A stretch of DNA of 64,000 bases from Synechococcus sp. JA-3-3Ab (lineage in GTDB: Bacteria; Cyanobacteriota; Cyanobacteriia; Thermostichales; Thermostichaceae): positions 1,980,501-2,044,500 of the forward strand of contig NC_007775.1 of assembly GCF_000013205.1 (NCBI RefSeq), given 5' to 3'. Positions 1 through 9,435 of the stretch are shown here, piece after piece (position 1 is the first letter of the stretch; each line of letters opens with the position of its first letter). A model generated the notes under the pieces. That model worked only from the letters and a program-made list of their open reading frames with translations. It ran no database searches and was not told where the DNA came from. A program made the translations under genes and the position numbers.

Positions 1-1
1 G

Positions 2-1171
2 GTGGCCAACAACTTGACCGAGGCGCGTGCACGGCTGCGCCGAGAGGGCGTTTTTGCCAAGCCAGAGGACATTCAGGAAGAAAAGCCCTTTTTCTCGCTG
101 GAGACCTCTTTTGATTTCTCGATGCTGGGATCCATCGACATTCGGGACAAGGCGGTGTTCTCGCGGCAATTTGCTGCCCTGATCAACGCCGGCGTGTCGA
201 TGGTGCGCTCCCTCACCATTATGGAGGAGCAAACCGGCAACCCCAAGCTCAAAAAATACCTGCGGGCGATTCGGGCGGAAGTGGAGGCGGGGAAAAACCT
301 GTCCGATTCCATCCGCCCCTATCCGGATGCCTTTGACGGCCTCTACTGCAGCATGGTGCAGGCGGGGGAGGTGGGCGGCGTGCTCGACGAGGTGCTCAAC
401 CGCCTGGCCAAGCTGCTGGAGGACATGGATCGCCTGCAGAAGCAGATCAAGTCAGCCATGACCTACCCGGTGGTGGTGACGATCTTGGCTGTCTTGATTT
501 TCTTGGGCATGGTGCTGTTCATCTTGCCCACGTTTGAGAGCATCTACAACGACTTGGGGGGTGAGCTGCCCGCCTTTACCCAGTTTTTCATCAACATCAG
601 CAAGTTCCTGCGCACGCCCCAGTACAGCTTGGGCCTGGTGGGCTTTCTGGTGGCGGTCTTCTTTGCCTTCCGCCGCTTTTATCGCACCCCCGCCGGCAAG
701 GAGACCATCGACGCGCTGGCCCTCAAGCTGCCCATTTTCGGGGATCTGATCCAGAAGTCGGCGGTGGCCCGTTTTTGCCGCACCTTTGGGGCCTTGACCC
801 GCTCTGGGGTGCCGGTGCTGACTTCGTTGGAAATTGTGCGCGACACTTCCGGCAACCAGGTGGTGGCCAACGCCATCGACGCCGCCCGCCAATCCATCTC
901 GGAAGGGGGCCAGATCGCCCCGGCCCTGGATAAGGCCAAGGTCTTCCCGATCATGGCCATCCAGATGATCAGCGTGGGCGAAGAGACGGGGGAGCTGGAT
1001 GCCATGCTGATGAAGACGGCGGACTTCTACGAGCTGGAGGTGGAGGAGGCGGTGCGCGCCCTCACCAGCCTGCTGGAGCCGCTGATGATCGTGATCTTGG
1101 GGGGGATGGTGGGCTGCATCATCGTGGCCATGTACCTGCCGATGTTCAACGTGTTCGAGCTGGTGAAGTAG
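2..1171 (+). CDS. pilC: Type IV pilus inner-membrane platform protein PilC (5' truncated by window edge)
   Basis: PilC is the polytopic inner-membrane platform that couples the PilB/PilT motor ATPases to pilin assembly and retraction. Two GspF domains are visible in the 389 residues present, at about 51-176 and 255-377. Each carries an internal-repeat signature (AGEVGG at 121-126, GEETGE at 326-331). Hydrophobic segments lie near 155-177, 207-224 and 358-380. A GTG can be read as a start at the first bases, but the residues LTEARARLRREGVF match the middle of the usual N-terminal region of PilC. The true start therefore probably lies upstream of the window and some 30-40 residues are missing. 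A large alpha-2-macroglobulin gene follows 51 bases later on the same strand. In cyanobacteria pilC commonly follows pilB and pilT, which would lie off the left edge. Confidence 0.93.
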   Translation: MANNLTEARARLRREGVFAKPEDIQEEKPFFSLETSFDFSMLGSIDIRDKAVFSRQFAALINAGVSMVRSLTIMEEQTGNPKLKKYLRAIRAEVEAGKNLSDSIRPYPDAFDGLYCSMVQAGEVGGVLDEVLNRLAKLLEDMDRLQKQIKSAMTYPVVVTILAVLIFLGMVLFILPTFESIYNDLGGELPAFTQFFINISKFLRTPQYSLGLVGFLVAVFFAFRRFYRTPAGKETIDALALKLPIFGDLIQKSAVARFCRTFGALTRSGVPVLTSLEIVRDTSGNQVVANAIDAARQSISEGGQIAPALDKAKVFPIMAIQMISVGEETGELDAMLMKTADFYELEVEEAVRALTSLLEPLMIVILGGMVGCIIVAMYLPMFNVFELVK

Positions 1172-1222
1172 CGACCCCGTCCCCAGGGCAACCAGGACAC
1201 ATAGGGAGGAGGAAGGGATCCC

Positions 1223-4200
1223 ATGCTGCGGCGCTGGTTGGTGGCCCTGGGGGTGTTCTTGGCCGTGGGGCTGGCGGTTTTGCTGTCGGAGCCGCCGACG
1301 GGATCCCTGACGGGGCGGGTGGAGCTGCCGGCAGGGGTGGCGCCGGGGAACGTCCAGGTGATTGCCGCCGGCCCGGTGAGCCGCAGCGTCAGCCCGTCTG
1401 CGGAGGGCGAGTATCGCTTGGATCAATTGCCCGTTGGGGAATACCGGGTGACGGTGCGGGGATCCGGCCTGGAAACCGTCTTCAGCGAGAGGCCTGTGCA
1501 GGTGCGGGAAGGGTCAGTAGCTTCTGCTCCTCTCCTGCGCCCGCAGCTTCTGCCCCCCAGCCTCTACCTCTACAGCACCAGCCAGGTGTTCACGACCGCC
1601 GAGCCGGCGCGGCTGGAGTGGAGGGCCAGTGGCTTGAGGGCGGTGCAGTTTGCCGTTTACCGCTTTTCCCTGGCCGATCTGGAGGGATCCCCTCGCTTGC
1701 GGAATTTGGCCCTCGGCTACGGATCCCTGGATCCGGATTTGTATTCCACCCTGCGAGGAGAGCTGCTGCGCCGTTGGCAGCAGCCGCTGGGGGGAGAAGA
1801 GGTGACCCGCACCTTGGATCTGGGGATCCTGCCGCCGGGGGCCTACTGGCTGGAGGCGGAAGGACAGGAGCCGCTGAACCCGAGTGCACCTTTGCCCCGT
1901 TCTGAGGAGTGGCTTTTGGTAAGCGACCTGGGCCTAATCCAGAAACAGGATGCCAGCCAGTTGGTGGTGCAGGCGGTGCATTTGCAGGAATTGCGTCCTC
2001 TGCCGGGGATCCAGATCCAAGTTTTTGGGGAGTGGGGGGATCCCTTGACGGCCACCACCGACGAGGAGGGGCTGGCCCAGTTTAGCTTGCCGGCGGGGGA
2101 GAGATCCTCGTTGGTGGTCTATGGCCGCAGCGCCGACAACACGTTGCAGGTTTTGTCCCGCAGCTACACCTACGGCTGGAACCAGCCGTACCGCATCTAC
2201 GCCTACCCAGACCGCCCCCTCTACCGCCCCGGCCAGACGGTCTATTTTCGCGCCCTGGTGCGGGAGCAAGGCCGCCTCACCCCGCCCCCGGCAGGCCAGC
2301 CGCTGCAAGTAACCCTCGCCGCTCCCAACGGCGATGTGCTGGAGGAGCAGACCCTGGCCACCAACGCTTTCGGCAGCGTCCACGGGCAGTTTCAATTGCC
2401 GGAAGAAACCCCCCTGGGCAGCTACAGCCTAGAGTGGCAGTTCCAGGGATCCAGCCGCGAGTCCACCGACTTTGGGGTGGCAGCCTACCGCAAACCGGAG
2501 TTTGAGGTGACGGTGGTGCCCGACCGGCCTTGGCTGGTGCGGGGGGGATCCCTGAAGGTGCAGGTGGAGGCCGAGTATCTTTTCGGCGCGCCGGTGGCCG
2601 CTGCCCAGCTCCGCTACCGAGTTTACAGCAGCCCCGACTGGAGCCTGCGCTACGGGCTGTTGCCCCGTTCTGCGGCAGAAGACTATTTTGCCAATGACCT
2701 GGGAGAGGAACCGGCCTACTACGGCGGCTACGGGCGGCTGGTGGCGGAAGGGGAAGGGGTGACAGATGCTCAGGGACGGGCCGAGTTGCGCCTGGAGCGC
2801 CTGTTGGCGGATCTGGACTGGGAGGAAGACAGCTACTGGGGCCCGCAGGAGGTGCAGCAGTTGCGCATTGAGGTGGAGGTGACCGATATCAGCCGCCGCA
2901 GCGTGACCGGGGCGGCGCGGGCCTGGGTGACAGCCGGCGAATTGGCCCTCTTTGCCGCAGCCGATCGCCACCTGCCCGCGCCGGGGGACGTCGTCACCTA
3001 CCGGCTGCAAGCCCGCGACTACGATGGCCGCCCCGTCAGCACCGCCGGGGAGCTGAGCCTGGAGCGCTGGCGCTGGGATCCCAAGAGCAGCACCTACCAA
3101 CGGCAAGGTACCCTGCTGCGGCAGCCTTTTCAGATCGTCAACGGGGAGGGCAGCCTCACCCTCAGCTTGCCCGCCGACCTGGAGCCGGGAGACTACCGGG
3201 TGCGGTTGACGGCATGGGATCCCCGCCGCCGTCGCGTGCAGGAGGTCGCCTCTCTCTGGGTGGTGGAGCCGGGCAGCCCCCTGCAAAGCTGGGGATCCCT
3301 GCCCAGCCTGGAGGTGGTGGCGGATCGCCAGATCTACGAAGTGGGGGAAGAGGCCCAGATCCTGATCGCCTCGCCGCTGCCGGATCTGCCGGTGCTGGTG
3401 GGCCTGGAGGGATCCCGGCTGCACCAGGTACAACTGCTGCGCCTGCAGGGGCATACGGCCACCCTGCGCCTGCCCATCCGGGAGGAGTATCGCCCCAACC
3501 TCTACGTCACCGCCACTGTCGTTGGCCCAGAGCGGCGGCTGTACCAGAACGAGGCGCTGCTGCGGGTCTCGCCGCTGGATCGCTTTTTGCAGGTGGAGCT
3601 GCAGACGGATAAGCCCACCTACCAGCCGGGGGAGACGGCCCGAATTCAAATCCGCACCCGCAATGCCCAAGGGCAGCCGGTCAGCGCCGAGGTGGGGCTG
3701 GGGATCGTGGACAATGCCCTCTACCTGCTCCGGCCCGACTTTACCCCCGATATCCGCCGCTTCTTCTACGGGCGCCAGGACAACCAAGTCACCACCACCA
3801 CCTCTTTCCCGCAACAATATCCCGGCGGCGCCGACAAGCTGGCCGGCCAAGTGCGGGAAGACTTTCGCGATACCGCCGCCTGGTTCCCGGATCTGGTTAC
3901 CGACGCCGATGGCCTGGCTCAGGTGCAGGTGCGCTGGCCCGACAACCTCACCACCTGGCGCTTGACCGCCCGTGCTGCCACTGCCGACACCCAGGTGGGA
4001 TCCGCTCTTGCCACAGTCTCGGTTAGCAAAGACCTGTTGGTGCGCTTGGCAGCTCCCCGCTTTTTCCGGGTGGGGGATCAACTCACCTTGGCCGCTGTTG
4101 TGCAAAATCGCACCACAAAAGCCCAGGCGGTGGAGGTGGGGCTGGAAGTGCCCGCCAACTTGGCGTTGCAAGGCCCGGATCGACAACGCCTTACCGTGCC

Positions 4201-5932
4201 GGCCCAGAGGGCGGAGCGGGTGGAATGGCCCCTGCGGGTGCTGGGGGCCGGCGAGACCCCCCTGCGGGTTTGGGCACAAGGGGAGGGGCTGCAGGATGCG
4301 CTGCAACTGCGGATCCCCAGTCAGCCCTTAGGGGCAGTGCACCGCTTCTTCCAAACGGGGCGGCTGCAGGAGGATGGCCTTGAGCTGCCTTTGGATTGGC
4401 CGGCCACCTGGGTGCCGGGATCCCGACACCTGCATCTGGAACTGGCCGCCAGCCCCGCAGCGGAGCTGTTGGGGCCCTTGGACTACCTGGTGCAGTTCCC
4501 CTACGGTTGCACCGAGCAGACTTTGAGCCGCTTTTTGCCCGCCTTGGCGGTGGCCCAGGCCGGCGAGCAGTTGGGCCTCAGCTTGCGCTTGCCCACCCTG
4601 GAGCGGCTGCCGCGGGTGGTTCGGGCCGGCCTGCAGCGGCTGGAGGAATCCCAGAACTACGACGGCGGCTGGGGCTGGTGGGCCTACGACACCAGCAACC
4701 CCTACCTGACCGCCTACATCCTGCAGGGCTATCATCTCGCCCAGGCCGCCGGCTACGCCCTCAAGGAGTGGCGGGTGCGGCGGGCTTTGGAGTATCTGGC
4801 TGGGCAGCCGTTCCAACGCCTCTCCCCCGATCTGCGGGCCTTTGTGGCCTACAGCCTGGCCCTCTGGGATCCGGCGCTGGTGACTGCCGAGCTGCCGCCG
4901 CCGCCGCAGCTTTCCACCTTTGGCCTGGCCTACCGCGGCCTGGCCGCCCTGCAACGGGGCCAGCGGGATCTCGCCCAGGCGGCTCTGGAGGAAGGTCTGC
5001 AACGGCGACAAAGGGATCCCCAGGGCCGCTGGTTTATTCCTGCCGCCTCCGCTCCGCCAGCCGGGGAACGCCCCACCTACGACGACCTGGAGGTGGCCGG
5101 GCCCCTCCTGCAACTGGCCGTGCGCCTCCAGGATGGCCGCGCCGGGGAGATCGCCACCGCCCTTCTCCAGCAACGGCAGGACAACCGCTGGCGCACCACC
5201 AAAGCCACCGCCGACGCCCTCCTGGGCCTAGTGGCCCACTACCAAGCCCAGCAACAGCAACAGCCTGGCCCCCGCCAGGTGCGGGTGCAAGATGGGGTAA
5301 GCGGGGCGCAACTGGCCCAGTGGCAGGCCGGTCCTCAGGATCCTCGCCAGGTGCTGGACTGGGACGACGCCGAAGTGAGTAACCTGCGCCGCCTGCGCCT
5401 GGAAAAATCCGGCCCCGGCCCCCTCTACTACAGCCTGCGGGGAGAGGCCTTTCTGCCGGAGCTGCCGCCCCCCGACAGCCAGGGCTTCACGGTGAGCCGC
5501 CGCTACTTCCGCCTACAGCCCCAGCCCCAAGCCAATGGCGAGATCCGCTACCGGGAACAGCTCCTGCGCCCCGGCGAGGCGGTGCGGGCGGGCGAGGTGC
5601 TCCTGGCCCGGCTGACGGTGGAAGCTGAGCGGGATAGCCACTACGTGGTGATCGAGGATCCCTTGCCCAGCGGCGCCGAGATCACCTCCCGGGATCCGCG
5701 AGGGCTTGCCGCCGACTACTGGTGGGACTGGTTTTGGGCCCATCAAGAGAACCGGGACGACCGGGTGGCCTTCTTCAGCACCGAGCTCAAGCGGGGCCGC
5801 CACGAGTTCGTCTACCTCTTCCGTCCCGAGATCCCTGGCCAATTCCAGGTGGCCCCTGCCCTTGTCGAGGAGATGTACGATCCCAGCCGCTATGGCCGCA
5901 GCGCTGGCCAGGCGCTCAAAGTCCTGCCCTGA
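1223..5932 (+). CDS. Bacterial alpha-2-macroglobulin family protein with intact thioester
   Basis: This 1569-residue protein has the layout of bacterial alpha-2-macroglobulins, periplasmic protease traps that entangle attacking proteases. An N-terminal hydrophobic segment (about 5-21) serves as signal or anchor and has no lipobox Cys. It is followed by a carboxypeptidase-regulatory-like beta domain (about 28-100), a series of MG-type beta domains, a bait/A2M region near 880-930 (VRWPDNLTTWRLTARA) and an alpha-alpha barrel (GGWGWWAYDTSNPYLTAY). The thioester motif PYGCTEQ is intact, with Cys1096 and Gln1099. The ATG is preceded by a strong GGAGGAGG-type ribosome site. In many proteobacteria the partner gene is penicillin-binding protein 1C; none is present here and the upstream neighbour is pilC. 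Family assignment is firm; the biological target is not known. Confidence 0.93.
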   Translation: MLRRWLVALGVFLAVGLAVLLSEPPTGSLTGRVELPAGVAPGNVQVIAAGPVSRSVSPSAEGEYRLDQLPVGEYRVTVRGSGLETVFSERPVQVREGSVASAPLLRPQLLPPSLYLYSTSQVFTTAEPARLEWRASGLRAVQFAVYRFSLADLEGSPRLRNLALGYGSLDPDLYSTLRGELLRRWQQPLGGEEVTRTLDLGILPPGAYWLEAEGQEPLNPSAPLPRSEEWLLVSDLGLIQKQDASQLVVQAVHLQELRPLPGIQIQVFGEWGDPLTATTDEEGLAQFSLPAGERSSLVVYGRSADNTLQVLSRSYTYGWNQPYRIYAYPDRPLYRPGQTVYFRALVREQGRLTPPPAGQPLQVTLAAPNGDVLEEQTLATNAFGSVHGQFQLPEETPLGSYSLEWQFQGSSRESTDFGVAAYRKPEFEVTVVPDRPWLVRGGSLKVQVEAEYLFGAPVAAAQLRYRVYSSPDWSLRYGLLPRSAAEDYFANDLGEEPAYYGGYGRLVAEGEGVTDAQGRAELRLERLLADLDWEEDSYWGPQEVQQLRIEVEVTDISRRSVTGAARAWVTAGELALFAAADRHLPAPGDVVTYRLQARDYDGRPVSTAGELSLERWRWDPKSSTYQRQGTLLRQPFQIVNGEGSLTLSLPADLEPGDYRVRLTAWDPRRRRVQEVASLWVVEPGSPLQSWGSLPSLEVVADRQIYEVGEEAQILIASPLPDLPVLVGLEGSRLHQVQLLRLQGHTATLRLPIREEYRPNLYVTATVVGPERRLYQNEALLRVSPLDRFLQVELQTDKPTYQPGETARIQIRTRNAQGQPVSAEVGLGIVDNALYLLRPDFTPDIRRFFYGRQDNQVTTTTSFPQQYPGGADKLAGQVREDFRDTAAWFPDLVTDADGLAQVQVRWPDNLTTWRLTARAATADTQVGSALATVSVSKDLLVRLAAPRFFRVGDQLTLAAVVQNRTTKAQAVEVGLEVPANLALQGPDRQRLTVPAQRAERVEWPLRVLGAGETPLRVWAQGEGLQDALQLRIPSQPLGAVHRFFQTGRLQEDGLELPLDWPATWVPGSRHLHLELAASPAAELLGPLDYLVQFPYGCTEQTLSRFLPALAVAQAGEQLGLSLRLPTLERLPRVVRAGLQRLEESQNYDGGWGWWAYDTSNPYLTAYILQGYHLAQAAGYALKEWRVRRALEYLAGQPFQRLSPDLRAFVAYSLALWDPALVTAELPPPPQLSTFGLAYRGLAALQRGQRDLAQAALEEGLQRRQRDPQGRWFIPAASAPPAGERPTYDDLEVAGPLLQLAVRLQDGRAGEIATALLQQRQDNRWRTTKATADALLGLVAHYQAQQQQQPGPRQVRVQDGVSGAQLAQWQAGPQDPRQVLDWDDAEVSNLRRLRLEKSGPGPLYYSLRGEAFLPELPPPDSQGFTVSRRYFRLQPQPQANGEIRYREQLLRPGEAVRAGEVLLARLTVEAERDSHYVVIEDPLPSGAEITSRDPRGLAADYWWDWFWAHQENRDDRVAFFSTELKRGRHEFVYLFRPEIPGQFQVAPALVEEMYDPSRYGRSAGQALKVLP

Positions 5933-5976
5933 GCTTGAAGCTGCCCAGGGATCCTCCCTAGAGGCCCCAACGATGA

Positions 5977-7641
<1,665 letters not shown>

Positions 7642-7735
7642 GAGTTCTGCCGAGAAGCTAGATCTCTCTGGGGGGAGGGATTAGGGGCAATGGCCGGCAG
7701 AGAAAGACGCTCGAGAGTGGCGGTAGGATGAGGAG

Positions 7736-8689
7736 GTGGGGACCCTTCCACAACGCCTCCACATCTTTTTTCTGTCTGTGTTCACTGCTCCTCCTGCGAG
7801 TTTGGCAGCCGATCCCATTGCCCCTTTTGCTCCCCAAACCTGGAGCTGGCGGGGTCACGCCATTCGCTACGTCGTCCAGGGATCTGGCTCCCCACTGATT
7901 TTGGTGCATGGCTTTGGGGCCTCCATTGGCCACTGGCGGCACAACATCCCTGTGCTAGCGGCGGCGGGATACCGGGTCTATGCTTTGGATTTGCTGGGGT
8001 TTGGCGGCTCGGCCAAGCCGGCCCTTGCCTACAGTCTGGAGCTGTGGGCCGAGCTGCTGGCGGATTTTTGGCGGCAGCATGTGCGGCAGCCGGCGGTGTT
8101 CATCGGCAACTCTATCGGCGCCTTGCTCAGCTTGCTCATGGCTGCCCGCTATCCCCAGCTTGTTGCTGGAGCCGTGCTGCTCAACTGTGCCGGCGGTCTC
8201 AACCACCGCTCCCACGAGCTCAGCCCGCTGGCCCGCCTTTTCATGGCCACCTTCACTGCTCTGGTGGCCTCGCCGGTCACGGGGCCCCTTCTGTTTGATT
8301 GGGTGCGGCAGCGGCAGCGGATCCGCGCCACTCTGAAACAGGTGTACTGCAACCCTGCCGCCATCACTGACGAGCTGGTGGAGATCCTCTACGCCCCTTC
8401 CTGTGAGCCGGGAGCGCAGCAGGTGTTTGCCGCTGTTCTCACGGCTCCCCCTGGCCCTACGCCGGAAGCGTTGCTGCCCCAGGTGCGCTGTCCGCTGCTG
8501 GTGATTTGGGGGGAACGGGATCCCTGGACGCCTATTCAGCGGGGTCGCGGCTTTCAAAACCATGTGCAGGGGATCGACTACCAATTTTTCCCTCTTCCCG
8601 ATACGGGCCATTGCCCCCACGACGAGCGCCCAGAGATTGTCAACCCCTTGATTTTGAGCTGGCTACCCAAAGCCTTTGCCACGGCTTAG
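7736..8689 (+). CDS. Alpha/beta-fold hydrolase
   Basis: This 317-residue protein has a typical alpha/beta hydrolase core. The oxyanion strand-loop is LVHGFGAS (57-63 region), the nucleophile elbow is GNSIG with Ser126, the acid is Asp262 in WGERDPWTP, and the catalytic His292 is in DTGHCPHDERP. The lid region around 155-235 is hydrophobic. It resembles the plastid/cyanobacterial group often annotated as pheophytinase-like or haloalkane-dehalogenase-like hydrolases, but the substrate cannot be told from sequence. The GTG start was chosen because a GATGAGGAG ribosome site sits immediately before it; no earlier in-frame start fits. The 3' end nearly touches the convergent HHL1-like gene. Confidence 0.85.
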   Translation: MGTLPQRLHIFFLSVFTAPPASLAADPIAPFAPQTWSWRGHAIRYVVQGSGSPLILVHGFGASIGHWRHNIPVLAAAGYRVYALDLLGFGGSAKPALAYSLELWAELLADFWRQHVRQPAVFIGNSIGALLSLLMAARYPQLVAGAVLLNCAGGLNHRSHELSPLARLFMATFTALVASPVTGPLLFDWVRQRQRIRATLKQVYCNPAAITDELVEILYAPSCEPGAQQVFAAVLTAPPGPTPEALLPQVRCPLLVIWGERDPWTPIQRGRGFQNHVQGIDYQFFPLPDTGHCPHDERPEIVNPLILSWLPKAFATA

Positions 8690-9147
8690 CCTTTCTTGGA
8701 GGCTTGGGTAGTTCTTTTGCCCAGGCCCAGCCACTTGCGCACCCTGTCTATCCAGCTCTGAAGGGGCGAAGGCTGGGGCCGAACTGCCACCTGAATCGGC
8801 TCGTCTTGAAACTCTTTGTCCTTAAGGCGAAAGCCAAACTCCAGCTCGTCTTTGACTTTGCTAAGACGGGGAAAGAGGCGGACGGCTGCTTTTTTGAGCT
8901 CTTCCTCGTTTTGGAAGATGGCCTGGTGGATGGCGCTGGAGCGACTGACCGCCAGGGATCCCACGGGCAGCCAGGGGTTGGGTTTGCCGGGCTCAGCTTG
9001 GCGGCGCCGGGCAAAAATGGCGAACTCCGGCATCCCCTTGGCTTTCAGCTCGTCGTAGCGTTTGGCGGCTTCCTTGCGCTTGGCCGTGTTGGCCTTGGCC
9101 GGTTTCTTCTCTGGCTTGGATTGGCTGAAACCCTTGGGCTGACTCAT
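8686..9147 (-). CDS. HHL1-like conserved cyanobacterial/plastid protein
   Basis: This is a short basic protein of about 153 residues. A lysine-rich N-terminal third (KPEKKPAKANTAKRKEAAKR) is followed by a compact domain with the pattern PEFAIFARRR, PWLPVGSLAVSRSSAIHQAIF and LEFGFRLKD. This resembles the plant HHL1 (hypersensitive to high light 1) protein and its cyanobacterial relatives, which in plants associate with photosystem II. The assignment is from pattern memory and is moderate. The ATG at 9147 is preferred over one five codons upstream because GGAG lies just before it. The stop overlaps the end of the convergent hydrolase gene by four bases, leaving no room for a separate terminator. 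Confidence 0.65.
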   Translation of the reverse strand: MSQPKGFSQSKPEKKPAKANTAKRKEAAKRYDELKAKGMPEFAIFARRRQAEPGKPNPWLPVGSLAVSRSSAIHQAIFQNEEELKKAAVRLFPRLSKVKDELEFGFRLKDKEFQDEPIQVAVRPQPSPLQSWIDRVRKWLGLGKRTTQASKKG

Positions 9148-9210
9148 ACTCCAGTAGGGCAACGGTGGATCCCCATAGCTTAGCGCAGAACGACTCCCGC
9201 CCGCGGGAAG

Positions 9211-9226
9211 ATGCCATGCATGGCAT
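9211..9226. promoter_or_regulatory. 16-bp perfect palindrome upstream of tRNA-Pro
   Basis: The sequence ATGCCATGCATGGCAT is a perfect palindrome. It lies between the HHL1-like start and the tRNA-Pro gene, just before a TATACT that could be the tRNA -10 box. It could be an operator. A 16-bp palindrome is expected about once by chance in a window of this size, so support is weak. Confidence 0.25.
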
Positions 9227-9262
9227 GCTATACTTACAAAGCCTTGGATTTGGATTGCTCCT

Positions 9263-9336
<74 letters not shown>

Positions 9337-9435
9337 TAGATTCAGGAAAATGCGGGGCAACGGCCATCCTTCGAGCCTAAGGCCCTCTTCCCCTTGGGCA
9401 GCAGAGGGGCAAAAGCGCAGCCTGCGGCACTCAGA

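Noticed and set aside
2429-4306. 625-codon open frame on the minus strand
   Set aside because: It is antisense to the alpha-2-macroglobulin gene, has a shadow composition rich in Gln, His and Gly, and shows no domain. GC-rich codon use opens antisense frames throughout this window.
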